From NCBI GenBank assembly GCA_020631735.1, contig CM036209.1, forward strand, positions 2,765,451 to 2,829,450: DNA of 64,000 nucleotides, read 5' to 3'. The notes beneath the pieces were generated by a model. The model was not told where the DNA came from and ran no database searches. It worked only from the letters and a program-made list of their open reading frames with translations. Of the stretch, positions 1 through 13,045 are shown one piece after another. The position numbers and the translations under genes were made by a program. Position 1 is the first letter of the stretch; every line of letters starts with the position of its first letter. Source of the stretch: Saccharum officinarum (lineage: Eukaryota > Streptophyta > Magnoliopsida > Poales > Poaceae).

Positions 1-65
1 GGGATGTAAGGTTGAACCGTATATTTCCCTGAATGTAGTTTGAACCTGTTAATTTCGATCACAAC

Positions 66-572
66 TTGATGTCTTATTATGTTGCGTTCGATGATGGTGT
101 CACGATTAGCACCCTTCGGTGCCGCGACGAAACCGAGGGCCTCCTTATGGCGCCGCACATAAGGCTGTGCTGCTTGGCACGCGCAGGTATCGAGGTGGCT
201 AGTCATGATCCACCATGGAACTCTTCATTGAGGAGTCTCTTTGTGGTCAGTTTGAAGTAGCCTTTCACAGTCAACTAAAAATCTTGAGATCGAATCCAAG
301 TACAGTGCAAAAGGTCAAAAATCACGTAGATAGCAACGTAAACGGTCGGTAACCGTTGTGCTCCCTGTGAGTGAGCCTTATCAAAGAGCATTCTTGTTGG
401 AATTACCAAGTATGATCTCGTCAATGATGCGCTAGAATGGATTGTGCGTTGTGATGAATTATGTGCCTTAATTATTATGAGAAATCTATTCATACAGTCA
501 GATTGACATTTTCGCAATAATTCATCTACAAATTTCCCACATCGCAGTGCTCATTGGCTATGCATTTTGCAG
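66..572 (+). other. Untranslated internal region upstream of gag
   Basis: No credible gene is seen. About 88-215 is recognisably similar to 26390-26510 in the non-autonomous element: both carry GTGCCGCGACG, CCGAGGGCC and a later GTATCGAGGT block. This is retrotransposon leader sequence shared by the two elements. Confidence 0.6.
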
Positions 573-1600
573 ATGTCGTACAATCTACGCCGGGGTCGTG
601 GAAATGAGGAGGAGAACAGCCCCCCTCCGCCACCACCTACTCCGGCCGAGTTGATGCAATCAGTGGTTGAGGGGCAGCGTATGTTGGCTGACGCCATGCG
701 CCCAACTGGCTAATCGAAGAGGCTCGTCCTGGCCGCCAGGGCCCAGAGCCAAATCAGTACACGATTTCAAGGACTTTCTGGATACAAAGCCCCCGCTCTT
801 CAAGGAAGCGGAAGAACCACTGCAGGCTGACGAGTGGTTGAATACCATTGAACAAAAGTTTCGTCTGCTACGCCTAACTGATGAGCTAAAAACTGAGTAT
901 GCTTCCCATCAGTTGCATGGTCCGGCGGGCATTTGTGGAGCCACTATCGTTCCACACTGCCTGCCAATGTCCCGATTGCTTGGGATCAGTTTAAGGCGGC
1001 ATTCCGGGGAAAATTATATCCCTCCCGGTCTTATGGCAATCAAGCACACAGAGTTTATGAGGCTGTCGCAAGGAAACAAAAGCCTGACTGAATACTTGCA
1101 GTCCTTCAACAACCTGGCAAGGTATGCCACAGAGTTTTGTGGATACCGATGCCAAAAAGATTGCTAGCTTCAAAAGGGGCCTCGCCCAAAACTGATGAAA
1201 ACTATGGGCACTAGCAAATGTACTACTTTCAATGATTTCATCAGCGATGCTTTGACCCAGGGAGAACAACAATACTATTTATTCTGCCTCTAAGAGCCGT
1301 AAAAGGGCCCTTGAGGCAAGTGCTCTCAGTCAAGGCCTCAGCGCCACCGAGGTCTTCCCCTCGCCCACCTGCTCAGAATACAAAGTTCCGTCCGCCGCAG
1401 AAGAAGCCTGCTGCAAAAACGGGGTTCCGTAAGGCTTTATACAGTCGCTCTGCCAAAGGGACTTCTGGGACAGAGCAGCTCAGTGTTCCCTCCTAGCAAT
1501 ATGCCTTGCTGGAATTGCAACAAGCCAGGTCATTGGGCCCGGAACTGTCCGTACCCTAAGAAAAATGTCAACCAAGGTAGTCGTCAGGGACACGCCCATT
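573..1600 (+). pseudogene. Gypsy gag (broken)
   Basis: Encodes the capsid and nucleocapsid of the retrotransposon. The ATG at 573 opens a charged, proline-rich N-terminus. The reading then shifts to a frame carrying the retrotransposon gag core (LQADEWLNTIEQKF, then TEYLQSFNNLARYATEF). A CCHC zinc knuckle, CWNCNKPGHWARNC, lies at about 1507-1548. At least three frame changes and stops occur before the finger. The start was chosen because the arginine-rich N-terminus lies directly upstream of the capsid core. The function follows from the family; the protein cannot be made as read. Confidence 0.8.
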
Positions 1601-1619
1601 ATAACAGCATTGAGGAAAT

Positions 1620-4600
1620 TCCATCTGGTGAGGTGGTCACCGCTGGTAAGTTTCTAGTTGACCAACACCCCGCAGTGGTACTTTTGATTCAGGTGCTTCG
1701 CATTCCTTTATCAGTCCTAAGTTTGCATCCAAATTTTGCACACAAGTTGCATACTGTTGAAGGTGTGGGTTATTGTATTAGTGCTGCAAGTGGGAATATT
1801 TCCACAGACAAAGTAGTGGGGAACCTTAAGTTTGAGATAGAAGGGCGAAGTTATTTGCTTGCCCTATTGGTTTTACCTGGTTTAGACATAGATGTTATCT
1901 TGGGCATGAATTGGATGAGTCAGAATGGGTACTCATTGACATCCGCTCGGGTAGTTATGCTCAGAGATCCTACAGATCAAAAGGTTTTCTAGTACAACTT
2001 CCCAGAAAGGTTGAATTGTCGGGGGAAATTCATGCTGTGCAAGCAAAGGCGTTGGCTGAAATTTCCGTAGTAAATGAATTTCCGGACGTTTTTCCCGATG
2101 AATTGCCGGGACTCCCTCCGGATCGGGATGTGGAGTTTAAAATCGAGTTGTTGCCTGGCACCGCACCCATCTCTAGGAGACCCTATAGGATGCCTCTAAA
2201 TGAGTTAGCTGAACTTAAGGTGCAATTGAATGAACTTTTAAAGAAGGGGTTGATTCGTCCTAGTTCATCGCCGTGGGGATGTCCTGCTATCTTTGTAAAG
2301 AAGAAGGATCAGTCGTTGCGGATGTGCGTAGATTATAGACCTCTTAATGCAGTCACTGTCAAAAATAAGTACCCTCTACCGTGAATCGACATCTTGTTCG
2401 ATCAGTTGTCTAAAGCTAAAGTTTTCTCCAAAATCGATCTAAGATCTGGCTACCATCAAATTAAAATCCGTCCGGAAGATGTTCCAAAGACAGCCTTTTC
2501 TACCAGATACGGTCTTTATGAGTATCTTGTTATGTCTTTCGGCTTGACAAATGCCCCCGCACACTTCATGTACTTGATGAATTCGGTGTTTATGCCTGAA
2601 TTGGACAAGTTTGTGGTGGTATTTATTGATGACATCCTGGTATATTCTGTGAATGAGGAGGATCACGCTGAACATCTGCGTATAGTCCTCACAAGACTGC
2701 GTGAACATCAACTATATGCAAAGTTCAGTAAGTGCGAATTCTGGCTTTGAGAAGTACCTTTCCTTGGGCATGTGTTGTCCGATGGAGGAATTATGGTGGA
2801 CCCCGCCAAGGTACAGGAAGTACTAAACTGAAAGGCTCCTATCTCGGTTCACGAGGTCCGAAGTTTCTTGTTTGGCTGGCTATTATCGTCGCTTCATCCC
2901 GGATTTCTCCAAAATAGCCAAACCCATGACTCGGTTGCTGCAAAAAGACACCAGGTTTGTCTGGACTCCTGAGTGTGATGCGGCTTTTCACCAACTGCGA
3001 ACCCTCTTAACCTCGGCTCCGGTTTTGGCACAACCGAATATCGAGAAACCATTTGATGTTTATTGTGATGCCTCAGGCATAGGTTTGGGAGGCGTTTTGA
3101 TGCAGGAAGGCCGAGTAATTGCATATACCTCGCGGCAACTTCGGAAGCATGAGGTGAATTATCCAACGCATGACTTAGAACTGGCTGCAGTTGTTCATGC
3201 TTTGAAAGTATGGCGGCATTATCTGCTGGGAAATGTCTGCAATATCTACACCGATCATAAAAGCCTCAAATACATCTTCACTCAACCCGAGCTAAATATG
3301 CGTCAGAGAAGATGGCTCGAGTTGATTAAAGATTATAATCTTCAAGTACACTATCACCCAGGCAAGACAAATGTGGTTGCGGACACTTTAAGCCGTAAGT
3401 CTCATTGCCATTCCTTAATTGAAACTGATTTTTACCGATCTCGCCTGTTACATCCGGCAGTCCTGTACAACATCACTGTCAGTGGTACTCTCAGAAACCG
3501 AATTATTGAGCTCCAAAAGACTGATCCGGGTATATCTCACATAAAACGTAAGATGAAAGAGGAAGAAACTAAGCATTTCAGGGTAGATGAAGAAGGTGTG
3601 CTGTGGTTCAAAGATAGATTAGTGGTACCTAAGGACCGAGAGCTGAGAGAACAGATCCTATCCGAAGCACATTCGTCCAAGTTGTCCATCCATCTGGGTA
3701 GTAATAAGATGTATTATGATTTGAAACCACTTTATTGGTGGACCAAGATGCGGAAAGAGATAGCAGCATATGTTGCTAGATGTGACACCTGTTGTAGAGT
3801 TAAAGCGGTACACCTGAAAGCTGGGTTACTGCAACCACTTTCTATTCCAGGTTGGAAATGGGAAGAGATAAGTATGGATTTCATTGTCGGACTTCCTCCT
3901 ACTGTCAAAAATCATAACTCTATTTGGGTAATTGTTGATCGTTTGACCAAATCAGCTCACTTCATCCCAGTGAGAGTGGACTATCGTCCCACTGACTATG
4001 CTGAGTTGTACTTCAATCAGATAGTCCGGCTTCATGGGATACCTCGTACTATCGTTTCTGACCGTGGTCCCCAGTTCACTGCTCGCTTTTGGGAGCATTT
4101 GCATCACCTTCTGGGAACCAAGTTAGTGAGAAGCTCTGCTTATCACCCCCAGACATCGGGTCAGACAGAACGAGTTAACCAAATCTTGGAAGATCTGTTG
4201 CGAGCATGCGTCATTTCATCCAAGGGTTCTTGGGAAAAATGGTTACATTTAGCCGAATTCTCGTACAATAACAGTTATCAAGAGAGTATTAAGATGGCCC
4301 CATTCGAAGCTTTGTACGGTCGAAAGTGTCGAACTCCACTAAACTGGGTAGAAGCTGGGGAAAGAAGGTATTATGGCATTGATTTTGTCCAGGAAGCCGA
4401 GGAACAAGTCCGTACCATCCAGAAACACATGGCTGCAGCACAAGCGAGACAGAAAAGCTATGCGGATCGTCGTAGAAAACCACTCGAATTTGAAGTTGGA
4501 GACTTTGTTTATTTGAAAGTTTCTCCAATGAAGAGTGTCCAACGTTTTGGTGTTAAGCGGAAACTTGCACCAAGATACGTGGGTCCTTTCCAGATCATAG

Positions 4601-4930
4601 GCAAGAGTGGAGCTGTTGCGTACAAAATCCAGTTGCCTCCTGAGATGAGAGCCATATTCAACGTTTTCCATGTATCTCAGCTTAAAAAGTGTCTTCGAGT
4701 TCCTGAGGAACAAGTTCCTTTAGGTGATATCAGGCTGGAATCCGACCTAACCTATGAAGAAAAGCCAGTCCGAGTGATCGATACTCAGGAACGAGTAACT
4801 AGAAGTAAAGTGGTTAAGTGGTACAAAGTGATGTGGAGTAATCAGGGAAGTGAGAGTGATGCTACGTGAGAACGGGAGGATTATTTGCGGGATGGTTATA
4901 AAGAATTCTATGAAAAATGGTACGCTTTCC
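1620..4930 (+). pseudogene. Gypsy pol: protease, RT, RNase H, integrase, chromodomain-like tail (broken)
   Basis: The protease active site DSGASHSF is readable near 1686-1710, in a shifted frame. The RT runs from about 2100 to 2800 with FIDDILVYS as the catalytic motif. RNase H (DVYCDASGIGLGG) begins near 3055. The integrase has an HHCC zinc region near 3670-3800, a DDE core (DFIVGLPP, IVSDRGPQF, then the glutamate in GQTERVNQ) and a C-terminal chromodomain-like stretch ending about 4925. The longest open stretch is 2872-4869 (665 codons). Breaks include a stop where arginine is expected at about 2383, a disrupted stretch near 2745-2760, and TGG to TGA at about 4866 inside the chromodomain. 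The order integrase after RT defines Ty3/gypsy. Confidence 0.9.
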
Positions 4931-4952
4931 AAATCTCGGGACGAGATTTTTA

Positions 4953-4965
4953 TAAGGGGGAGGGC
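4953..4965 (+). other. Polypurine tract of the gypsy element
   Basis: A purine-rich run (ATAAGGGGGAGGG) ends at the base before the LTR start. It primes plus-strand DNA synthesis. The preceding block CTCGGGACGAGAT is also found just before the 3' LTR of the element at 24333-31473. Confidence 0.8.
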
Positions 4966-7900
4966 TGTAACACTTCAAGTGTTTAGTCCTTAATTGCATT
5001 GCAATTGCATTTGCATAAGCATAAGCATGCATCATTCATGTTTGTTATTTTATGTGATGCAACACATGTGATTGTTCTAGGGTTTGTTTGATTTATTTCA
5101 TGAAGTATTTGATAGTTGGTGTAACAAAAAGGTAAGGTAGCCAATCATGACCTACAACACCTTAGTTATACTTAGGGTAACATTTGGAACAAGGTTCATG
5201 TTGACCAAAATTACAAATTTGCCCTCCAAGAGAAGTTTGACCACCATTTGACCCTAGAAGGCTCTAGTTTGACCAATTAAAAAGTCTAATTTAGAAATCT
5301 TGCATGGAGGAGCACCCTTAAGCAAAGTTGTAAAGAAATTCATGGGGAACAAAAGTCTCAATATGACCATCTCATGAAATTGACCCTAACATGCTCAAAA
5401 GTGGCCCACAAGTCAGTTAGAGAGGTAGCTCCAAGACTTAGAATTTTTCTAAGTCTGGAATCTGACCCTACAGTTTTACTGATGCCTACTTTAGGAGCTT
5501 TTAGTTTGCAAACCAGGCCAAACCAGTCTTTGAGCCAATTGACAAAGTTGTTGTCCACACATAGCTCTACAACATTGTCAATATCACCATCACCTGGTTC
5601 TCAATAGTTTAGGAGATATAGTGTCAAGAAGTTAGGGTTTCAGTCGGCGTTATCTCTGAAACTGCATTTCAGTTTCAAGGGGCACCACTTTGGAGCTCTG
5701 TAGTTTCAAATCTAGGCCGAACCAGCCCAAACTCCAATTGACAAACTTGTAGACCTCATGTAGCTCTACAAAATTAGTGTAATCATCTTCGACTAATTCG
5801 AATCGGTTTGGGAGATAATCATCGTGGAAGTCGCTCTGTCAGTCGGTCATCGATGTCACCATTCACCCGATTCAGTTTCGTCAGCCGGGGGAGTGGCCGA
5901 CCGGCCGCAGGCCGTCGTCGACGCGTGGAGGCGCGGTGGCACCCGTACGCCGGCCCTGGCCCCACCAGTCAGGCCGCGACGCCTTCAAGATGCCACGACG
6001 CGCGAGCCGGCCTCCATTCCTCCGCCCCCTCTCTTCCAGTTGCAAAGACACCGAAACCGAGCCGCCATTGCCGTTCTTCTCCGGCGAGCTCAAGCGCGAG
6101 CTACACCGCATCACCGGCCACCAGACCTCGCCACTACCTCCGCCTCACCACCCTCCATCCCCTTGACCCACCGAAGCCCGCGATTTAACTCGAGGTGAGC
6201 CGCATTGCTTTCTTCCCCGTCTCCGAGAGGTCGCCGGAGCCCGCCATGGGACCTCACCGTGGTCGGGGTGCTTCGGGTCTCTCTCCATCCTCCCTTCCTA
6301 TCAAAATGGATCCGCCTAGCTTCGGTGAAGCTCGTACCGAGCCTAGACCGCACCGTACATCCTCACCGGCGACGGTGCGCCGCCACCGGACATCACCGGC
6401 CGCCGCTCGCGGTGACAAGCCCCTTCCACCCCATCCCCATCCATTCCACGAGCACCAATCGACGCACTGGGTGACGGAGAACACGAGGCGGTGTTCGATT
6501 GGCCGAGCGAGCTCTTCTCCGGCGAGCTCGAGCTCGTCGGAGCTCACGGGTCTCCGCCTCCCCTGCCTCCGGTCACTGACCGCGGGGGCCCGCCCGTCAG
6601 TGTCGCACGCGGGCGGGAGCGCTGAGCGGGCCGCGCGCGCGCGAGTGTGTGGGCCGAGTTTTCCGGGCCGGCCCAGTTCATCCGAAATGAAATTCATTTT
6701 TATTATTTTATCACTGATTTTTGTACAAGTTGGAAAAATATAGATCTAGGGTTTTAATGATCCAAAAATCATGAGATAAATTTTGTTAGGATCTACATGA
6801 TGTGTAGTATTTTAGAAAAATATAAATCTGAAATGTGATGTTTAATTTCTAGGAAATTTAATAGATCCTTTAAATGTGTTTTGGAATGCATGCAAATTTG
6901 TTAAATTTATAACTTGAGCTGTAGTGTTCCATAAATCATGAAATTTGGTGGGTAGGTTACTCTATGCTAGCCCTAGCTCTGGTAAAAATTTGGGCATCAG
7001 TGCTTAAGTAATTTCCAAGTTATAATGCTATCTTGTTATTCTAGGAAATACTTAAATGAATTTTTGTAATTTTTCTACATGTGCAATGTTCATATAAATT
7101 TTTGGAGAATGTCTTGGTACCCTAGAGTGTCCAAGAAAATTAAGAAATCTGTTGTTTGACACTTTTTACTATGCTTTGTTATTTATACAAAAATCAGCCT
7201 TTTGGGCTTGTGAATTTTGTTCAGAGAGTTTCTGTGAATAAATTGAGTTCAAATTTTTACAGTAGTCTCTTTTTGGGTCAGAGAGTCCCCTGTAATTTTT
7301 GTAGAATTTTAGGAGCAGTTTACATATATGTTTGAAATTCCACTTAATTACTTAAGTAAATTAAGAAATGAGTTTAAATAAATATTCTAGGTGGGCACAC
7401 CTTACTTTCTGGTGTTTTTGTGACATTTGTGAACTTGTAGTAGTATTAGTTTGGTATTAGAGAATGTTTGTCACATCAATAAATATTTAACCTTTACAAT
7501 TTTAGGTTTTCTGGACAGCTGATAGTAATTCTAGGTTTGACCTTGGATAAAGGTGGTTGCTGAAAAACTTGTAAATACCAAAGTTGTATTAAAACTTGTA
7601 AATGAGCTTGTGTCAAAATTTGGGAGCATTTGGCTTAGTAGTTTGAGAGTTACTGTTGTTTAAAGTGGCAGTTCAAAATCTGCTACTCTCTGTTTTGAGA
7701 GGACAGATTCTGGAACTTGTGAAGTTTGACATGGAAAACTTAGGAGTTTGGAGTTGAGGTCTGAAAATGAATTGTAGTGCATTTCTTAGGCTTTCCAGAT
7801 TGTCTTAGATCATATCTTTTGGAATTGTAAATCTCCAGTTGTGATAAAAACAAGTAGCTGCTGTCCAGAATGCTTACTGTGGTGTTTTGCTGATTGATAT

Positions 7901-9806
7901 GGTGTGATATCCTAAGACATGCTACTTTTGTAATTGTTAGGTGTTAGGGCCTTAACTGAGGATGAGCAGCTTTATCTTAGGTTAAGTAGATTAGGTGAGT
8001 ACTTCTCTACCGGAGAGGAAATTTGCACCTACTCTTTTGAAGTGATTTGATTAGAGCGTTAAATTGTTGTAATGCATTTCATTCCGAGCATATTGCATCT
8101 TTCATTATACATTCATGGGATTTATTATGCACTCATGCAATAGGTGTACCGGAGGGGGTGACACTCCTCGAATTCGAGCAAGCGATACCCGAGGAGGTGC
8201 TGAGTCAACCGGAGGAATTAGTAGAAGAACTCAACGTCGGGGAAGCTCCGTCAGAAGATCTACCCGAGTGTCCGGACCACAGACCCGCAACCTTTCTGAA
8301 AGGCAAGCCCCGGTGCATGCTGAACCTATTGATTTATAAATTAATCTTGAGTACTTTTAATTGTTTACTGCATTAAGTTGTAGGAGTTATATGAAAACAC
8401 TTGTTGCATTATACCTGTCCTTGTCCAGATATCGTACTGAATCCTATATTAGGTGTAGGCACGTGTCAATGCTTAGCCCTGCTTAGTACGGTAGAAGTCG
8501 GGTGATTTCCGGTCATCCGCGAAATGTAGGAAGGAGTCACGAGTGGCTTTATGGCTATCGTGGATGGAACCATGCTTAAAAATGAAATTGAGACCGGGCG
8601 GGAGTTCGATAGTACAGCCGCAAGACACTTCACGTCTTGGGTGTGGAGCTATGCCCGTCTGAGTCGTTTAAGGACCGATTCGCTGTACGTCCTTGAGTCA
8701 TGTTGAACGCAGTCTAACACTTAGTTGGCCGGATAAGTCGTTCCGACCGCGAAGCCGAGTAATGTGATTCAGGCCGGGAATCGAATGGTAGGTTGCTTCT
8801 TGGAGGAGAGAAAGGATGTGCTTGGGGACATTGGCGTGAGACCAAGGGGGGTTAGAGTCCCTATCACCTGGCAGAGTGTCGCCCTTGGGGTCGCGACATT
8901 ATTCGGACCCGCGATTCCTGAATCATATGAAACGGTGGCCTGTGCGACCCTGGCAGGGGTCTGCACGGTGAGTGTTAGAAATACCCCTCCAGCTGGATAG
9001 GAATTCGATTCGAATCGCCGTCGCTCCCGGTTAGTGAGCACTTGACTTGAGCAGCGGCAACGTAGAACTCATTAAATGAACTGGTGGTTAAGGGAATGAT
9101 ACAATGTTGCCATAATGATATACCTGCTATGGATATAATAATAATGTTGTTTGATTATAATCAAGTGCATGTTTAGTACAGGTGCTAAGATAGATGATAG
9201 GTAAATGCTAAAAATAACTGCTAGTACAGGTTATAAGAGTTTCAATTACTTATGCCTTTATGCAAAATGTTATGTCAGCTAGTCTCTTGTGTAAGCCTTG
9301 CATAATCCTTGGTGTCATCTTATTTCTGGTTTTCGACGGGTAAGTCTAGCTGAGTACATTCCAGTACTCAGGGTTTATTCCCTCCTGTTGCAGATGACAT
9401 GCTTTATCAGGGATTCTGCAAGACGTGTCTCCACCCTGCGGGTGATGATGACTAGATCACAAGGGCGTGATCGTCTTTATGTACTTTCCTCATGCTTTTG
9501 CGGGATGTCGATCATCCAGACTGGCAGTATTTAATTAACTAGTGTGTGTGTTATGCTTCCGCTACTTTCAAACTTGGTTTGTAATATTTGCTACTCCGTG
9601 GTGTAAACTTATTTCGGAACTACTTGTAAAATGTAACGTACGATGTGTATGTTGAATGATGTGATCCTGGTTGTAAGCAGTTTGGTTTGAAATCCTTCGT
9701 GATTTCGATTGACTACCGGGATTATATGGGCTCAAGTTTGAAAATTTGAGCGCTTCGGTGCTTGTTTTCGTACTTGTGCTCTTATAATTTGGTCGGTTCT
9801 GTTACA
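4966..9806 (+). repeat. 3' LTR of the gypsy element, 4841 bp
   Basis: Bounded by TGTAACAC and CTGTTACA, which form short inverted termini. Base composition changes abruptly inside it: about 5808-6670 is very GC- and CpG-rich, followed by 1.2 kb of AT-rich DNA. Parts of its 3' third (about 8140-8560 and 9310-9420) are homologous to the LTR at 27687-31473: they share GGCAAGCCCCGGTGCAT, CGGTAGAAGTCG and GACGGGTAAGTCT. Open frames in the GC-rich part overlap on both strands and match nothing I recognise. Confidence 0.85.
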
Positions 9807-9865
9807 CACAGTACGTCAGTTACCATCTCCGTCGTCTGCTCTTCTCTTAATTCTCCAGCTATGAG
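9807..9865. repeat. Duplicated 55-bp copy of the Ca2+-ATPase 3' end
   Basis: This stretch nearly matches 17977-18030, the sequence just downstream of the Ca2+-ATPase stop codon. They share CACAGTACGTCAGTTACC and CTCCGTCGTCTGCTCTTC, with a small insertion in this copy. Similarity is lost just before the stop codon. The gypsy LTR ends exactly at its left border. Confidence 0.7.
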
Positions 9866-10864
9866 CAACCTCTGAAAGGTGGGTCATCTCTTGCAACCGT
9901 TTTTCTCAAACCCACTACATGATCTTTTTTCCTTGCGGGGCAATAGACCTCACAAATTGTCATACTGATTCATCACAAGCACAGGAGCACCACCGGACAC
10001 CACACTACAGCAAAACGCCTCTTTGCCGACTGCTTGCCCCGGTCGGCAAAGGCATAAACCCAGTCGGCAAAGGCTTTGCCAACCGCAAAGCCACGTGGCA
10101 GTCGGCAAAGAGCAGTCGGCAAAGCCTGGGTCAGCAAAGGCGGATTTGCCGACTGCCATGTGGCACACAGTCGGCAAATCCTTTGCCAACTGCCACGCCA
10201 GCAGTCGGCATAGCCACATGGCGCCGTCAGCCCTGACGGCAGGCTTTGCCGACTGCTGGTTCCTCGGCAGTCGGCAAAGAATTTTTTTTTCAAAAATTGT
10301 TTGCCGACTGGCCGCCAGCTCGACAGTCGGCAAAGAAAGAAAATATTTTTTTTTTGAAATGTTCTTTGCCGACTGCTTTCGGAGTTGCAGTCGGCAAAGA
10401 TTTGACCTCTTTGCCGACTGCCTCCCATTGCAGTCGGCAAAGACTCTGTACTGGGTTTTTTTGCCCTGCTTTGCCGACTGTAAACAGTCGGCAAAGCTGG
10501 ATTTTTTTTGCTTTTGTTTTCTGTTTTCTCGCATCAAAACCCTACAAAATCACAAATTATAATCCAATTTCACCAGAAGCACCGGTAGCACCATTTATAT
10601 CACAATTTCATCACATTTGTCGCCAACATCACCACATATATCACAATAACGCACAACATCACATATATCTCACATATATGTCACAATAACAACCACACAA
10701 GTGCATTACAACCATCACATGAAGTCCAACACGTCGAACACCACAAGTCGACGTCCATCACACGAAGTTCAACATAACAAGTCTAGGTCCATAACGAAGA
10801 AAAGAAATACATGACAACAACTTCGACGATACGGTGGATACATGATAACAGAATCGACAAGTAC

Positions 10865-12600
10865 CTAGCTCGTCGCGCCGTCCCCGGTCTCGTCGTCCGC
10901 TCCGCCCCCAGAGCCCCTAGGGTTTGCCCACGGAAACCCCCTTGGACCAAACTGAGGCACCTGCGCGTACTGCCACCCTCCGCGCACCGGCGGCCACGAG
11001 TACGTCGGAGGAGGGCCACGCGGAGGTGGATACGGTGGATAGGGTGCAAGTGGTGGATACGACATCATCTGATGGCCGGGACCTCCAGGAGACGGGTTCA
11101 AACCCGCCAACTGTACCTGCACAAGTTAAACGCCAAGTGAAGTCATTAGTATCTACAGCATGGACACACAAGTTAAAGCAAGAGTCAATATACTCACCGG
11201 GGTCCCTCCAGGAGAGACAGGAGCAGGCACAGGAAAAAACTCTAGAGGAGGAGGCGGTGGAGCGAACATTGGAAGAGGAGGCGGTGTAGACGCCCCGGGG
11301 GTCTGCATGGACTGGAAGAAGCTGGCCATGTTCTGCATCTGAGTGTTGTAGTGCTGCTGCAGGCTTTGCTGGTAAGCCATCTGTTGCGCCATCATCTGCG
11401 CGTGCAACGTGGTGATCCTCTCCTCCATCTTGGCCTCCATCTGGGCCTGCAATATTACATCCGCAGTGTTGATTGTATGTACAAGTGCGAAACGAGTGAA
11501 CGACGAATGAAACGGCACTTACTGTGACGCTGACTGCCACCGGGGTGCTACGGGGATGTCGCTGGAGCTCGTGGGCGTGGATCGAACCTGGGTCAGCGTA
11601 GGAACCTAGGATGGGTCGAGGGCGTTGTGGGCCATGTAGTAGCGGCCGTGCTGCTTCCCTAGTCCCAACCTCTGCAGGAGGTCTGTGTCCAGGGGCTCGG
11701 CGGTGGGTCAAACGTCTCCCCGTAGTGCTGGCGAGCCGCGACGGTGTACTCGGTGGCCTTCTCGTAGGCGGTGGGGTTGGTGTACGCATCGGGCCCGTCC
11801 TCCGGGTTGTAGACGTTGTTCGGATCCGTCGCCTTGCCCTTGTGAGAGAGGAGGTACGCGGTGTACTCGTTGATTTCCTGCCCACCATGCGTCTGCGTCT
11901 GCATTGAAAACACAAACATGGTTACAAGTATTGACAATTGAGCGCAAGGATTAAGACATGAACGGACGCATACCCATCTTGTCGCGAACTGGGGAGGGGC
12001 TGATTCCCTTGGTGGTGTGACACCCCTCGCATCTGCGCGCGGCGGCCCTAACGGTCGGCGCGCCTCGCGTACGCCTCATCCGTGCGCCACATGCGCACAA
12101 TCTCCATCCAGCATTCCCTGTGGTTGTCGCACCACGACGGACACACCTGCATGACATCAAGTATTTGACATGCGAGAAGATTAGTGTAATGTTTCACTGA
12201 AGGAATCTGAACGAATGTTGTCATACTTAATTACCTGCTCGTATTACGCTTGGGTGAGGTCGGCCTCCCTCGAGTTCATTCTCTAGCGGATTTGGGGCTT
12301 CTTGATGTTCTCTCCAAGCACGTTGGCGTGGAAGTCACGGATGGCCTGTATGCGCGCCTTATGGTACAGGTCCTTGAGACGATTTTTGCAGACCGCCTCC
12401 TGCACTCGCGCCGCCTGGGCCGCTTTACCCTCCTCGCACGTGAAGAAGTCCTGCACATAGACACATCATGTAGCATTTCCTTTTTGCAAGAAGTCCAACG
12501 AATGCATACTATTTAGCAATGCGGTGCGATGAAAGACTCACCCAAAACTCCCTCTTTATCTTTGCCGCGATGGTCTCGCCACCCTCCTCGATGAGGTAGA
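10865..12600 (-). CDS. CACTA-encoded Transposase_24 (Ptta/En/Spm) family protein, partial gene model
   Basis: Several minus-strand exons read in order. About 12600-12541 encodes a piece ending AAKIKREFW before a GTGAGT donor. About 12450-12245 includes CKNRLKDLYHKARIQAI. About 12147-12050 contains CPSWCDNHRECWMEIV. About 11905-11690 contains THGGQEINEYTAYLL. About 11450-11153 is glutamine- and methionine-rich. A proline/glycine-rich tail ends in a stop at 10865. The RLxDLYHKAR and HRECWMEI blocks match what I know of the plant Transposase_24 family, which binds transposon ends as an accessory factor. Exon edges are approximate and no start codon is assigned. Confidence 0.6.
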
Positions 12601-12739
12601 AGTGGGATACATGTCAGGCACGATGGCCGACAACCACAAATGTATTTCCGATCCATGCAGAAGAATATAAGCAGGTATTAACAAAGTAAACTACTACTAG
12701 TAGTAGTACTACTACCTCGTCGTCATGGACGGCGTCACC

Positions 12740-13045
12740 GGCACGTGGAGCAGAGGCGCGCGCGAGGACGGCGAGGCGAGGACGGTGCGGCGAGGACGGC
12801 GACGCAGGGCCAGCGAACGGCGAACAGCGCGCGGACGGCGGACGGCGCACGGACGGCGGACGGCGGACGGAGCGGGGCACGCCGGATCGGGGCGGGGCAG
12901 CGACGCCGCCGGGGCGGGTCAGGGCGAGGTCGCGGCCGCTGCAGGGCCGACGCCGGAGCTGCACGCGGCGGCGCGCCTGGCCGGGGCCGGATCGGGGCGG
13001 GGCAGCGCCGGTGAGGGGCCAGGGCGGGGCGGGCGGCGCCGAGAG
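12740..13045. repeat. GC-rich low-complexity tract inside the CACTA element
   Basis: Degenerate short tandem repeats of GGCGGACGGCG and GATCGGGGCGGGGCAG type. Open frames on both strands have strongly biased arginine/glycine/alanine content and no recognisable domain. Interpreted as transposon filler or the promoter-proximal part of the minus-strand gene. Confidence 0.5.

Larger units (their letters stand above)
1..9806 (+). mobile_element. Ty3/gypsy chromovirus (Tekay-like), 5' end outside window
   Basis: Internal region and complete 3' LTR of a long-LTR gypsy retrotransposon. Domains run gag, CCHC finger, protease, RT, RNase H, integrase, then a chromodomain-like tail, which is the gypsy order. 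A purine-rich tract precedes the LTR, which starts TGTAAC and ends GTTACA. The 5' LTR and primer site lie left of the window, so the target duplication cannot be checked; the five bases after the LTR are CACAG. Many stops and frameshifts make it non-functional as read. Some changes look like C-to-T or G-to-A decay and others like base-length errors. Tekay assignment is inferred from the long LTR and chromodomain-like C-terminus. Confidence 0.9.

Noticed and set aside
5808..6743. Several open frames up to 182 codons in the gypsy LTR
   Set aside because: All lie in one CpG-rich LTR stretch, overlap on both strands, and lack recognisable domains.
9950..10562. Long overlapping open frames on both strands with repeated FADC/QSAK-type peptides
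   Set aside because: They are translations of the inverted TTTGCCGACTG subterminal repeats of the CACTA element, not genes.
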